Positions 32,279 through 40,512 of a DNA stretch of 52,559 nt are shown one piece after another. Location: NCBI GenBank assembly GCA_029959665.1, contig JASCOI010000011.1:1-52559 (forward strand). The letters are read 5' to 3'. The first letter of the stretch is position 1; the number at the start of each line of letters is the position of its first letter. The stretch is from Microbacteriaceae bacterium PS02333 (GTDB taxonomy: Bacteria > Actinomycetota > Actinomycetes > Actinomycetales > Microbacteriaceae). Made by a program: the position numbers and the translations under genes. Under the pieces are notes generated by a model. It worked only from the letters and a program-made list of their open reading frames with translations, searched no databases and was not told the origin of the DNA.

Positions 32279-32531
32279 CCGCGGCGTCGAGCTGGTCGAG
32301 CACCGCATCGAGGCCCTGGTCGGGACCGCCGACCCACGTGACGTGCGCGGCCCGGGCGGCGTTCCCGGCCGGGCGGAGCTGCAGGTCCCACCCGCCGATC
32401 ATCGCGCGCAGCACGTCGATGTCGAACGCGACAGGCATCGACGCCGCGTGCCGCTCGGCCCAGGCACGAGCGGTGGTGGACTTCCCGCTCGCCGGGATGC
32501 CGTTCAGGTGGACGAGGACCGGCCGCGGCAT
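32262..32531 (-). CDS. P-loop kinase-like protein, internally shortened
   Basis: This is an 89-residue frame with a good Walker A, NGIPASGKST (10-19), and the following helix ARAWAERHAAS and Asp in VAFDIDVLRAMIGGW, as in small AAA/zeta-like kinases of 160-190 residues. After RPAGNAARAA the sequence jumps to GPDQGLDAVLDQLDAAV, which resembles the C-terminal helix of the same proteins. The Walker B and lid part (about 80 residues) appear to be missing. It is coupled to the upstream hydrolase by a TGATG overlap. It is probably inactive, a shrinking gene. Confidence 0.6.
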   Translation of the reverse strand: MPRPVLVHLNGIPASGKSTTARAWAERHAASMPVAFDIDVLRAMIGGWDLQLRPAGNAARAAHVTWVGGPDQGLDAVLDQLDAAVSAVR

Positions 32532-33274
32532 CAGCTGAGTCCGGCGGACCGGAGCTCCTCGGTCCAGCGTTCGATCGCCGTGCTGATCTGCGCGCGGGCA
32601 TCGGCACGGGAGATCGTGGCCGTGTCGTCACCCGGTTGCGCGCCGTACGCCCCGAAGTCGGCGTGGTTCGAGCCCTGGATCTCGGTCATCGTCGCGTCGC
32701 CCGGGAGCAGGTGCCGCGCGGCGTCGACCTTGGCCGGGGTGGACAGGCCGTCGCGCGAACCCGAGACGCTCAGGACGTCGAGGTCGGTGCGGGACAGGTC
32801 GTTCGCGCAGTAGCTGCCGAGCAGCAGGAGACCGGCGACACCCGGGTCATCGGCCAGCTGGCACGCCCGGACCCCGCCGAGGGAGTGCCCGCCGACCGCC
32901 CACGTGCGCACCGCCGGTGCGTGCGACTCGAACGCCGACAGGGGCCGGGTGTCGAAGAACGCGAGGTGCAGCGTCGGCTTCGTGATCACGACCGTGGTGC
33001 CGCTGGCGACCACCTGCCGGAACGTCGCCATGTACGCGTACGGGTCGACCTTCGCGCCGGGGATGAACACGATCCCGACGCCGTTTGCGCCGCCCGCCGG
33101 GGTCATCACGACGGAGTTCCCCGCGTCGCGGACGGTCACCCGGTCGTCGCGCCAGACCTGCAGCGCGGCGGACCGGGTGCCCTGCATGACGATGTTCGCC
33201 CACACCAGGAAGACGAGCACGATGACGAGCACCACCGCCACGATCCAGGCGGTCCAGCGCAGTGCTCGGTTCAT
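32531..33274 (-). CDS. Membrane-anchored alpha/beta hydrolase
   Basis: This is a 247-residue protein. An N-terminal membrane anchor (about residues 8-28, WIVAVVLVIVLVFLVWANIV) is followed by an extracytoplasmic alpha/beta hydrolase. The nucleophile is Ser131 in VGGHSLGG, the acid lies probably in VSGSRDGLSTP, and the His is in GSNHADFGAYG. The plan matches the alpha/beta hydrolase_5 group. GGAGGAGACACG gives a strong ribosome site. Its start overlaps the end of the GNAT-methyltransferase gene by 4 bp, so it is the second gene of a three-gene unit. Confidence 0.85.
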   Translation of the reverse strand: MNRALRWTAWIVAVVLVIVLVFLVWANIVMQGTRSAALQVWRDDRVTVRDAGNSVVMTPAGGANGVGIVFIPGAKVDPYAYMATFRQVVASGTTVVITKPTLHLAFFDTRPLSAFESHAPAVRTWAVGGHSLGGVRACQLADDPGVAGLLLLGSYCANDLSRTDLDVLSVSGSRDGLSTPAKVDAARHLLPGDATMTEIQGSNHADFGAYGAQPGDDTATISRADARAQISTAIERWTEELRSAGLS

Positions 33275-34347
33275 CGTGTCTCCTCCGGTCGTCGTGCGGT
33301 GACGGTCAGCCAGCGTTCCTCGGCTCCCGGCACGGTCGTCTCGCGGACGACGACGTCGGTCCACCCGGTCTCGGACACCACCGACGCGAGTTCGTCCTCG
33401 GTCCAGTAGGTGAAGTGCCGGGGGCGGTCGAGCTTCCGCGTGCTCCAGTCGTCACCGTCGCCGCGCTTGACGGTGGCGGCGAGGACCCCACCGGGGACGA
33501 CGGCCACGAGGGCACGACGGAGCACGCCGGGGAGTTCCTCGCGTCGGACGTGGAGCAGCACCGCGTTCGCGAACACGGCGTCGTACCCGCCGCCGAACAC
33601 CCCGGTGCGGACGTCGAGCACGCGGGCGACGTGCCCGTCGGCGCGCAACCGCTCGACGAACGAGCGTGCACCGTCGGTGCGGTCGACGCGGAGCCCGGCG
33701 GCCTCGAGTGCGAGGGCGTCCCGTCCCGGGCCGGAGCCGAGTTCGAGGACCCGCGCACCGGGCGTCACCAGCACAAGCAGGTCGTCGACGAGGCCGGCGC
33801 GGTGCCCGTCGGTCCGCTCGGCGTACAGTCCGGCCGCCCGCTCGTACGTGTCGAGCGTGCGGTCGGCGGTGAGGTCCCGGCGCATGACGACCTCGTGCCG
33901 GCCGTCGGGGAGCCGGTCGCCGAGGACGTCGGCGACCGTGAAGCCGTTGCGCTCGTAGGCGCGGCGGGCGGTGTCGTTGTCGGGCATCACCGAGAGCTCC
34001 AGCTCGGTCGTGCCCGCCGCAGCGGCCCATCGCGCGATCGCCTCGATGAGCAGTCCGGCGACACCCCGGCCGCGGACGGCGGGGTCGACCCACATCGAGA
34101 TGAGCTCGGCGCGGTCCTCGTCGGTCGGCGCACCGCTGGCCATTCCGACGGCGTGGTCGCCCTCGACGGCGAGCAGGTCGAGCGCTCCGGGGATTGACAG
34201 GCGTGTGCGCCACCGATCCTCTGGCGCGTCCGCCCAGTCGGCGAGGCGCGACCCGAACGCGTCCGGCGCATCGGCGAGCGCCGCCAGCCGGACGGGCCGC
34301 CAGTCCCGCCAGTCGTCGGCGGTCACCGCGCGGAGCTCGATCGTCAC
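33271..34347 (-). CDS. GNAT acetyltransferase - SAM methyltransferase fusion
   Basis: This is a 358-residue two-domain protein. Residues 1-158 form a GNAT N-acetyltransferase with the acetyl-CoA loop VRGRGVAG (91-98) and the C-terminal NDTARRAYERNGF. Residues 165-355 form a class I methyltransferase with motif I VLELGSGPGRD (200-210), then VLDVRTGVFGGGYDAVFANAVLLHV and the PGGVLAATVKRG loop. Both active regions look intact. The domains join in frame with only a few linker residues. The start is GTG 34347. It begins the unit with the hydrolase and the small kinase. Substrates are unknown; sequential acetylation and methylation of one small molecule is possible. Confidence 0.88.
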   Translation of the reverse strand: MTIELRAVTADDWRDWRPVRLAALADAPDAFGSRLADWADAPEDRWRTRLSIPGALDLLAVEGDHAVGMASGAPTDEDRAELISMWVDPAVRGRGVAGLLIEAIARWAAAAGTTELELSVMPDNDTARRAYERNGFTVADVLGDRLPDGRHEVVMRRDLTADRTLDTYERAAGLYAERTDGHRAGLVDDLLVLVTPGARVLELGSGPGRDALALEAAGLRVDRTDGARSFVERLRADGHVARVLDVRTGVFGGGYDAVFANAVLLHVRREELPGVLRRALVAVVPGGVLAATVKRGDGDDWSTRKLDRPRHFTYWTEDELASVVSETGWTDVVVRETTVPGAEERWLTVTARRPEETR

Positions 34348-34447
34348 GCCCCGACGCTACCGCTCCGCGCGGCTGCGCTCACGTCCGTTCCGGCCCCGTC
34401 GTCGTGTCGTCCCGTCGTCGCGTCGCGCCGCCGTCGCACCCCGACAC

Positions 34448-34483
34448 GAACATCGCGCCCCGTCAGGACGGGGCGCGATGTTC
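34448..34483. terminator. Perfect hairpin downstream of hxlA
   Basis: GAACATCGCGCCCCGTC (34448-34464) and its exact complement (34467-34483) flank only two bases. It lies 60 bp past the hxlA stop and upstream of the GNAT-methyltransferase start. The preceding bases are a degenerate CGTCGTCG run (34393-34436) as at 17 kb. There is no long T tract, but the stem is strong. Confidence 0.7.
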
Positions 34484-34545
34484 GAACGGGGGCGCGACGC
34501 AGCACGCGTGCCTGGCGCCCGGCGTGGCGCGAGCCTAAGCGAGCA

Positions 34546-35172
34546 CTACGCGGTGATGGCGGCGCGGATCTCGGCGGCGGCTGCGCCGACGTCGGACGCG
34601 CTGTAGATCGCGCTGCCGGCGACGGCGACCGTCGCACCGGATGCCTGGACGTCCGCGACGGATGCCGCGGTGACACCACCCGCGACCGAGAACGGGACGC
34701 CGGAGGCCTTGCCGTCGTCGAGGAGCGTGGAGAACGTGAAGCCCTCCTCGGCCTGCTCGTCGAGGCCGGCGTGCATCTCGACGAACTCGGCGCCGAGGGC
34801 GATGACCTCGCGGGCACGTGCTGCCTTGTCGGCGACACCGATGAGGTCGACGACGACGCCCTTGCCGTGCTGCTTCGCCGCGGTGACGGCGCCGGCGATC
34901 GTGCTGTCCCCGGCGACGCCGAGCACGGTCACCAGGTCGGCACCGGCTTCGAAGGCGATCCCGGCCTCGAGCTCGCCCGCGTCCATCGTCTTGAGGTCGG
35001 CGAACACGGTCTTGTCCGGGTGCGCCTGCTTGATCGCGGTGATCGCGGAGAGGCCGGCGCTCTTGATGAGCGGGGTGCCGAGCTCGAGGATGTCGACGTG
35101 CGGGGCGGCCGCACCGGCGAGCTCGAGGGCGGCTTCGGTGGTCAGGGTGTCCATGGCGAACTGGAGCTGCAT
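34546..35172 (-). CDS. hxlA: 3-hexulose-6-phosphate synthase
   Basis: This is a 208-residue TIM-barrel enzyme that joins formaldehyde to ribulose 5-phosphate in the ribulose monophosphate pathway. Motifs: MQLQFAMDTLTTEAALELAG, VDILELGTPLIKSAG, FADLKTMDAGELEAGIAFEAGADLVTVLG, FVEMHAGLDEQ and SVAGGVT, all standard for HPS of the OMPDC superfamily. The ATG is 14 bp after the hxlB stop; GAAAGG lies 10 nt upstream. With hxlB it converts formaldehyde to fructose 6-phosphate, either for detoxification or, run in reverse, for ribulose 5-phosphate supply. Confidence 0.95.
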   Translation of the reverse strand: MQLQFAMDTLTTEAALELAGAAAPHVDILELGTPLIKSAGLSAITAIKQAHPDKTVFADLKTMDAGELEAGIAFEAGADLVTVLGVAGDSTIAGAVTAAKQHGKGVVVDLIGVADKAARAREVIALGAEFVEMHAGLDEQAEEGFTFSTLLDDGKASGVPFSVAGGVTAASVADVQASGATVAVAGSAIYSASDVGAAAAEIRAAITA

Positions 35173-35186
35173 GGTGGTGGTGCCTT

Positions 35187-35750
35187 TCATTCGAGGTTGG
35201 CGTGTCGGGGCCAGAGGTCGTCGGCGGACTGCCCGCCGCGGGCCCAGAGCGTGTGGAAGAGCGCGTCGCCGAGGAGGGCGACGGCCTGTTCGAACAAGCC
35301 GCCGGCGTACTGCGCGGACGCGGTGCCGGAGCGGTCGGTCTTCGTCGCGGCGGGGAGCACGACGGTCGTCGTCGCGACGGACGACAGCGGGGAGTCCGAG
35401 GTCGTGGAGACCGCGACGACCGATGCGCCGACGGACGCTGCGGTACGTGCCGCCTGCACGATGCCGGCCGTCGTGCCGGAGCCGCTCGCGACGACGAGCA
35501 CGTCGCCGGAGCCGATCGCCGGGGTGGTCACCTCGCCGACGACGTGGACGTCGAGCCCGAGGTGCATCAGGCGCATCGCGGTCATCCGGAGTGCGAGCCC
35601 CGATCGGCCGGCGCCGTGCACGAACACCCGTCGGGCGTCCTCGACGAGCGTGACGAACTGCGCGGTCGTCTCGGGGTCGATCCGCGGCGCGAGGTCGTCG
35701 AGCTCTCGGAGGACGAGCCCGAACGACTCGGGGACGGTGGGTTCCTGCAT
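35187..35750 (-). CDS. hxlB: 6-phospho-3-hexuloisomerase
   Basis: This is a 187-residue SIS-domain isomerase that turns hexulose 6-phosphate into fructose 6-phosphate. The phosphosugar-binding motifs RVFVHGAGRSGLALRMTAMRLMHLG and VLVVASGSGTTAGIVQAA are clear, and it ends FEQAVALLGDALFHTLWARGGQSADDLWPRHANLE as in the family. It is the first gene of the hxlBA unit, divergent from a LuxR-type regulator across a 110-bp gap with strong palindromes. Its ribosome site is weak. Confidence 0.95.
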   Translation of the reverse strand: MQEPTVPESFGLVLRELDDLAPRIDPETTAQFVTLVEDARRVFVHGAGRSGLALRMTAMRLMHLGLDVHVVGEVTTPAIGSGDVLVVASGSGTTAGIVQAARTAASVGASVVAVSTTSDSPLSSVATTTVVLPAATKTDRSGTASAQYAGGLFEQAVALLGDALFHTLWARGGQSADDLWPRHANLE

Positions 35751-35804
35751 GCGGACGAGCCTGTCGTGCGGCGCCCGATCCCACCGCTCCCCGACACGGC
35801 GGGA

Positions 35805-35844
35805 GTCCCACCCGATCGGGTGGCCCCGTCCGCTCGGGTGGGAC
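35805..35844. promoter_or_regulatory. Operator palindromes between hxlB and its divergent regulator
   Basis: CCACCCGATCGGGTGG (35808-35823) is a perfect 16-bp palindrome. It is nested in a larger inverted repeat, GTCCCACCCGA (35805-35815) with TCGGGTGGGAC (35834-35844). The right arm ends 4 bp before TAGGTT (35848-35853), the probable -10 of the regulator gene. A related GATCCCACCG lies at 35777-35786. Confidence 0.7.
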
Positions 35845-35860
35845 CGGTAGGTTCGGCAAC

Positions 35861-36727
35861 GTGGACGAGGCGGATCAGGACGGCACGGATCAGGACGGCA
35901 CGGAGGCTCGGCTCGGCCCCGCCAGTCGGCGCGCGGCAGCAGAGCACGCCAGGACGGTCGCGGAGCAGGCCGATCGGCACGCACTCACGCTGGAGTCCGT
36001 GCTCGCGGTGCTCCGGTCCCCGCGGGTGGGCGACGCCGCTGCCCGGTCGGAGGCGGTCGAGATCGCCTCGGCCGCGCTGGTCGAGCTCCGGACGCTGACG
36101 GACCGGCAGCGGAGCACCCTGCTCGAGCCCGTCACGGGGGCGTTCTCCCGGCTGCGGGCGGACCTGCGTCCCCTCGTCCGGTTCGGGGACCTCGACGTGC
36201 AGTTCGTCGAACCGCCGGCGACCGGCCGCGCCCTGCCCGGCGACGTCGCCCACGCGGCCCGGGCCATCGTCCGCACCGCCGTGCTCGCGCTCGTCGACGC
36301 CGGTGAGGCCCACCGCGTCCGGATCCAGTGGGACTGCGACGGCCGGAACCTCCTCATGCAGCTCCGCGACGACGGCGCCGGCACCCTGGACGCACACGAC
36401 GACACCATGCGGCCGATCGCCGAACGGGTCGTGGCGCTCGACGGGCGGCTCGCGGTCGAGTCGACGCCGGCGTGGGGATCCGTCCTGGACATCTCGCTCC
36501 CGCTCGACCCGGCACCCGGCACGGTCGACGTCGCCGACGACACCGGCCTCACCCCGCGCGAGCTCGACGTGCTGCGGCTCGTCGCGACGGGGGTCGGCAA
36601 CCAGGAGATCGCCGACGGTCTCGGGATCAGCGTGAACACGGTGAAGTACCACGTCGCGAACCTGCTCAGGAAGCACGGCGCGAGGACCAGGGCGGAGCTG
36701 GCGGCAGCCAGGTCGTTCACGGGGTGA
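35861..36727 (+). CDS. LuxR-type regulator with degenerate histidine-kinase-like ATPase domain
   Basis: This is a 288-residue soluble protein. Residues 1-110 are helical, without a sensor or HisKA His box. Residues about 120-215 look like a HATPase_c fold (VRIQWDCDGRNLLMQLRDDGAG, then AERVVALDGRLAVESTPAWGSVLDISLPL), with the G1-like DDGAG but no recognisable N-box Asn. The C-terminus is a clear LuxR/NarL HTH (LTPRELDVLRLVATGVGNQEIADGLGISVNTVKYHVANLLRKHG). GTG 35861 follows TAGGTT by seven bases, suggesting leaderless transcription. Its position facing hxlBA across shared palindromes makes it the likely regulator of formaldehyde metabolism. Confidence 0.8.
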   Translation: MDEADQDGTDQDGTEARLGPASRRAAAEHARTVAEQADRHALTLESVLAVLRSPRVGDAAARSEAVEIASAALVELRTLTDRQRSTLLEPVTGAFSRLRADLRPLVRFGDLDVQFVEPPATGRALPGDVAHAARAIVRTAVLALVDAGEAHRVRIQWDCDGRNLLMQLRDDGAGTLDAHDDTMRPIAERVVALDGRLAVESTPAWGSVLDISLPLDPAPGTVDVADDTGLTPRELDVLRLVATGVGNQEIADGLGISVNTVKYHVANLLRKHGARTRAELAAARSFTG

Positions 36728-37403
36728 AGCGGTACCCCATGCCCGACTCGGTGACGATGTAGCGCGGGGACGACGGGTCCGGCTCGAGCTTCCGTCGCAG
36801 CTGCGCGACGTAGAGCCGGAGGTACCCGGAGTCGTTGCCGTGCGACGGTCCCCACACCTCGGTGAGCAGCATCTCCCGTGTCATCAGGCGGTCCGGGTTG
36901 GCGATCAGGACCTCGAGCAACCGCCACTCGGTCGGGGTCAGGCGGATCGCCGGGCCCTCCGGCGGCAGGACCTGCTTCGCGACGAGGTCCACGACGAGGC
37001 TCCCGATCCGCACCGTCGGACTCGAGTCCGTCGCCGCGGCGGCCGCCGCCTGCCGACGCCCGAGCGCGCGCAGCCTGGCGAGCAGCTCGTCCATCTGGAA
37101 CGGCTTCGTCACGTAGTCGTCCGCACCGGCGTCGAGCGCGTCGACCTTGTCGGCGGAGTCCGTCCGCCCCGAGAGCACCAGCACCGGCACCTGCGACCAC
37201 GAGCGGATGCCCTCGAGCACACCGATCCCGTCGAGCCGCGGCATGCCGAGGTCGAGCATCACGAGGTCCGGCCGCTCGGTGATCACCGCGTCGATCGCGG
37301 CTCGGCCGTCCCGGGCGGTGACGACGTCGTACCCGCGCGCCGTGAGCGTGACGCCGAGTGCACGGACGAGCTGCGGGTCGTCGTCCGCGACGAGGACCTT
37401 CAT
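36717..37403 (-). CDS. kdpE: Response regulator KdpE
   Basis: This is a 228-residue OmpR-family response regulator. The receiver domain has the acidic pocket ADDD (6-9), phospho-acceptor Asp51 in VMLDLGMP and the conserved Lys in DDYVTKPF. The winged-helix DNA-binding domain (about 125-226) has LTPTEWRLLEVLIANPDRLMTREMLLTEVWG and ends GMGYRFTP. It is encoded last in kdpFABCDE, with a 4-bp overlap to kdpD, and its end overlaps the convergent LuxR-type gene by 11 bp. It would activate kdp transcription under K+ limitation. Confidence 0.95.
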   Translation of the reverse strand: MKVLVADDDPQLVRALGVTLTARGYDVVTARDGRAAIDAVITERPDLVMLDLGMPRLDGIGVLEGIRSWSQVPVLVLSGRTDSADKVDALDAGADDYVTKPFQMDELLARLRALGRRQAAAAAATDSSPTVRIGSLVVDLVAKQVLPPEGPAIRLTPTEWRLLEVLIANPDRLMTREMLLTEVWGPSHGNDSGYLRLYVAQLRRKLEPDPSSPRYIVTESGMGYRFTP

Positions 37404-39892
37404 CGTGCCTCCACCCCGACGTGCCCGGCGATCGGGAGCCGCACCACCATCGTCAGGCCGCCGCCGGGGGTGTCGTCGGCCTCGATCGTGCCACCCATCC
37501 CCTCGGTGAACCCCCGCGCCAGGGCGAGCCCGAGGCCGAGCCCCGTGTCGTTGTCCGTGTCCCCGAGCCGCTGGAACGGCTGGAACACGTCGTCGCGCTG
37601 CGCCTCGGGGATCCCGGGGCCGTGGTCGGCGACGCGGAGCTCCACCGACCCGCTGAACGCACTCGCCGCGACCCGCACCGTCGTCCCCGCCGGGCTGTGC
37701 CGCACCGCGTTCGCGAGCAGGTTCACGACGACGCGCTGCAGCAGCACCGGGTCGGCGAGCACCGGTGGCAGGTCGCCGGGCAGGTCGAGGTCGACGTCGT
37801 CCGGCCCGAGCTCCAACTCGTCGAGTGCCGGCGCGACCACGGTCTCCAACGGGAGGGCGACGGGGGTGACCGCGAGCACACCCGCTTGCACCCGCGAGAC
37901 GTCGAGCAGGTCGCCCAACAGCACCGCGAGCTGACCGAGGCTCTCGTCGGCGGTGGCGAGCAGTGCCTCCCGGTCGGCCTCGGAGAGCCGGATGTCGCTG
38001 GCACGGAGCGTCTGCACGCTCGCGCTGGCGGCCGCGATCGGCCGACGGACGTCGTGGCCGACGGCCGCGAGGATCGCGCTCCTGACCCGGTCCGCCGCAG
38101 CGATGCGTTCCGCGTCGACCGCGGTCCTGGTCAGCTCGCGGTGCTCCAGCGCCGCGTCGATCTGCTGCTCCACCACCCGCAGCAACCGGCGCTGGGTCGG
38201 GTCGTCCGGTGCGCCCGCGAACTCCAGGACCGCACCGGACGGGAGGCTCGTGGTGGCGTCCGGCACGTCGCCGAACGTCCCCGACGTGGCCGGCACCAGG
38301 TCCCCCTGCCGGACGCGCAGTCCGGTGTAGCCGAACGCCTCGCGCGTTCGCTCGACGAGGGCCTGGAGCGCGTCGTCACCGCGGAGCACGCTGCCGGCGA
38401 TGCCGATGAGCAGCCCCGACTCGGCGGCGGCACGGCGGGCGGTCCGCGAGCGTCGGGCCGAGCGGTCGACGACGAAGCTGACGAGCACGGCGCTGATCAC
38501 GTACATCACGAGGGCGACGAGGTGCCACGGCTGCTGCACGGTGACGCGGTACAGCGGCTGGACGAAGAAGTAGTCGAGGCTCAGCCCGGACAACACCGCG
38601 GCGAACACGGCGGGCCACATCCCGCCGACGAGTGCCACGACGAGCACGAGCAGCTGGTACGCGAGGACGTCGACGGTGATCGCGTCGGGGGTCTTGCCGA
38701 ACGACAGCAGCCAGGTCAGCAGCGGACCGACGACGAGGGCGAGGCCGAACGCGCTGAGCACCCGACCACGGGACAGGCTGCCCCCGAGCCGCGGGAGGGC
38801 GAAGCCGCCGCCGGCCTTCTCGTGCGTGACCACGTGCACGTCGATGTCGCCGGACTCGCGGATGACGGTGTTGCCGATGCCGGGGCCGGTGAGTGCGGCG
38901 GCCGCCCGCGTGCGGCGGCTGACCCCGATGACGATCTGCGTGGCGTCGATCGAGCGAGCGAAGCGGACCAGCGTGCTCGGCACGTCGTCCCCGACGACCT
39001 GGTGGTACGTCCCACCGAGCTGCTCGAGGAGCGCCCGCTGCGCGCCGAGGGCACCGGGGTGCCGTTCGCGCAGCCCGTCGTTCGTCGTGACGTGCACGGC
39101 CGCGAGCTCCCCGCCGGAGGACCTGGCGGCGATCCGGGCCCCGCGGCGGAGGAGCGTCTCGCCCTCCGGACCGCCGGTGAGGGCGACGAGGACCCGCTCC
39201 CTGGCCTCCCACCGGTGCTCGATGCCGTGCTCGGCCCGGTAGCGCTTCAGGGCGTCGTCGACCTCGTCCGCGAGCCACAGCAGGGCGATCTCGCGGAGGG
39301 CGGTGAGGTTGCCGAGGCGGAAGTAGTTCGACAGTGCGGCGTCGATCCTGGCGGCCGGGTACACGAGCCCCTCGGAGAGCCGCTCGCGGAGGGCCTGCGG
39401 CGACAGGTCGACGACCTCGATCTGGTCCGCTGCCCGGACCACCGCGTCGGGGACGGTCTCGCGCTGGACGGTCCCGGTGATCTCGTGCACGACGTCCCCG
39501 AGGGACTGCATGTGCTGGACGTTCACCGTCGAGACCACGTCGATGCCCGCCGCCAGCAGGGCTTCGACGTCCTGCCAGCGTTTGTCGTGCCGGCCACCGG
39601 GTGCGTTCGTGTGCGCGAGCTCGTCGACCAGCGCGACGTCGGGGTGACGGGCGATCACGGCGTCGAGGTCCATCTCGTCCAGCTCGACGTCCCGGTGCCG
39701 TTCGACCCGTCGGGGGACGACCTCGAGCCCCTCGACGAGGGCGGCCGTGGCGGCGCGGCCGTGGGTCTCCACGACGGCGACGACCACGTCCCGACCCTCG
39801 TCGCGGAGCCGACGTCCCTCTTCGAGCATCGTGAAGGTCTTCCCGACGCCGGGTGCGGCCCCGAGCAGCACCCGCAGCTTGCCTCGCTTCAC
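37400..39892 (-). CDS. kdpD: Sensor histidine kinase KdpD
   Basis: This is an 830-residue K+-sensing kinase. Residues 1-210 are the KdpD domain with Walker A GAAPGVGKT (11-19), followed by a universal-stress-like domain (about 225-350). Four membrane helices lie about 375-480, then a GAF-like segment. The dimerisation box carries phospho-acceptor His613 in AAVGHDVRRPIAAAS. The HATPase domain has NLLANAVRHS and DHGPGIPEA. The GTG start is at 39892 with GAGGA 8 nt upstream; a three-codon ATG frame (39900-39889) overlaps it. It lies 15 bp after kdpC. Confidence 0.95.
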   Translation of the reverse strand: MKRGKLRVLLGAAPGVGKTFTMLEEGRRLRDEGRDVVVAVVETHGRAATAALVEGLEVVPRRVERHRDVELDEMDLDAVIARHPDVALVDELAHTNAPGGRHDKRWQDVEALLAAGIDVVSTVNVQHMQSLGDVVHEITGTVQRETVPDAVVRAADQIEVVDLSPQALRERLSEGLVYPAARIDAALSNYFRLGNLTALREIALLWLADEVDDALKRYRAEHGIEHRWEARERVLVALTGGPEGETLLRRGARIAARSSGGELAAVHVTTNDGLRERHPGALGAQRALLEQLGGTYHQVVGDDVPSTLVRFARSIDATQIVIGVSRRTRAAAALTGPGIGNTVIRESGDIDVHVVTHEKAGGGFALPRLGGSLSRGRVLSAFGLALVVGPLLTWLLSFGKTPDAITVDVLAYQLLVLVVALVGGMWPAVFAAVLSGLSLDYFFVQPLYRVTVQQPWHLVALVMYVISAVLVSFVVDRSARRSRTARRAAAESGLLIGIAGSVLRGDDALQALVERTREAFGYTGLRVRQGDLVPATSGTFGDVPDATTSLPSGAVLEFAGAPDDPTQRRLLRVVEQQIDAALEHRELTRTAVDAERIAAADRVRSAILAAVGHDVRRPIAAASASVQTLRASDIRLSEADREALLATADESLGQLAVLLGDLLDVSRVQAGVLAVTPVALPLETVVAPALDELELGPDDVDLDLPGDLPPVLADPVLLQRVVVNLLANAVRHSPAGTTVRVAASAFSGSVELRVADHGPGIPEAQRDDVFQPFQRLGDTDNDTGLGLGLALARGFTEGMGGTIEADDTPGGGLTMVVRLPIAGHVGVEAR

Positions 39893-39907
39893 GCGCTCAT
39901 CCTCGCA

Positions 39908-40510
39908 TCAGCCGAGCTTCGCGAGGGCGAGGTTCAGCTGCAGGACGTCGACCACCGGCGCACCGAGGACGCCGAGCTCGCGGGACTCGGTGTGCTCGTC
40001 GACGAGCTTCCGCACGTCGTCGTCGCTGAGTCCACGCGCCGATGCCACGCGCTGCACCTGCTGGAGCGCGTACTCCGGGCTGATGTCCGGGTCGAGGCCG
40101 GAGCCCGACGCCGTCACCGCGTCGGCGGGCACGTCCGAAGCGGGCACGCCGTCCGCCTTCGCCACGGCGGCACGACGCGACTCGATCGCCTTGCGCAGGT
40201 CGGGGTTCGACGGCCCGAGGTTCGACCCGGACGAGGCGTTCGCGTCGTACCCCTTCTCGCCGGCGGCGGACGGGCGGGACTGGAACCAGCGGTCGGCCTG
40301 CTTCCCGGTGAAGGACTGGCCGATGAGGGAGGACCCGACGGGCTTGCCGTCCTGGGACACGATCGAGCCGTTCGCCTGGTCGTGGAACGCGGCCTGGCCG
40401 ACGCCCCAGACGGCGAGCGGGTAGGCGATGCCGAGCACCACGGTCGCGAGAAGCGTGAGCCGGACGGCGACGCCGAGCGAGCGGAGGGATGAGCGAGATG
40501 TGGTTGCCAT
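39908..40510 (-). CDS. kdpC: K+-transporting ATPase subunit KdpC
   Basis: This is a 200-residue accessory subunit with one N-terminal membrane helix (VAVRLTLLATVVLGIAYPLAVWGV). The family blocks GSSLIGQSFTGKQADRWFQSRPSA, ASSGSNLGPSNPDLRKAI, VPADAVTASGSGLDPDISPEYALQQ and the terminal PVVDVLQLNLAL are all present. It stabilises the KdpFABC complex. It starts 2 bp after the kdpB stop. Confidence 0.95.
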   Translation of the reverse strand: MATTSRSSLRSLGVAVRLTLLATVVLGIAYPLAVWGVGQAAFHDQANGSIVSQDGKPVGSSLIGQSFTGKQADRWFQSRPSAAGEKGYDANASSGSNLGPSNPDLRKAIESRRAAVAKADGVPASDVPADAVTASGSGLDPDISPEYALQQVQRVASARGLSDDDVRKLVDEHTESRELGVLGAPVVDVLQLNLALAKLG

Positions 40511-40512
40511 GA

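Noticed and set aside
39889..39900. A three-codon ATG frame overlapping the kdpD GTG start as a leader peptide
   Set aside because: Too short to separate from chance; mentioned only in the kdpD entry.
37358..40492. A 1044-codon plus-strand frame opposite kdpD/kdpC
   Set aside because: It mirrors the kdp genes on the other strand and has the Arg/His/Asp-rich make-up of antisense frames with no recognisable domain.
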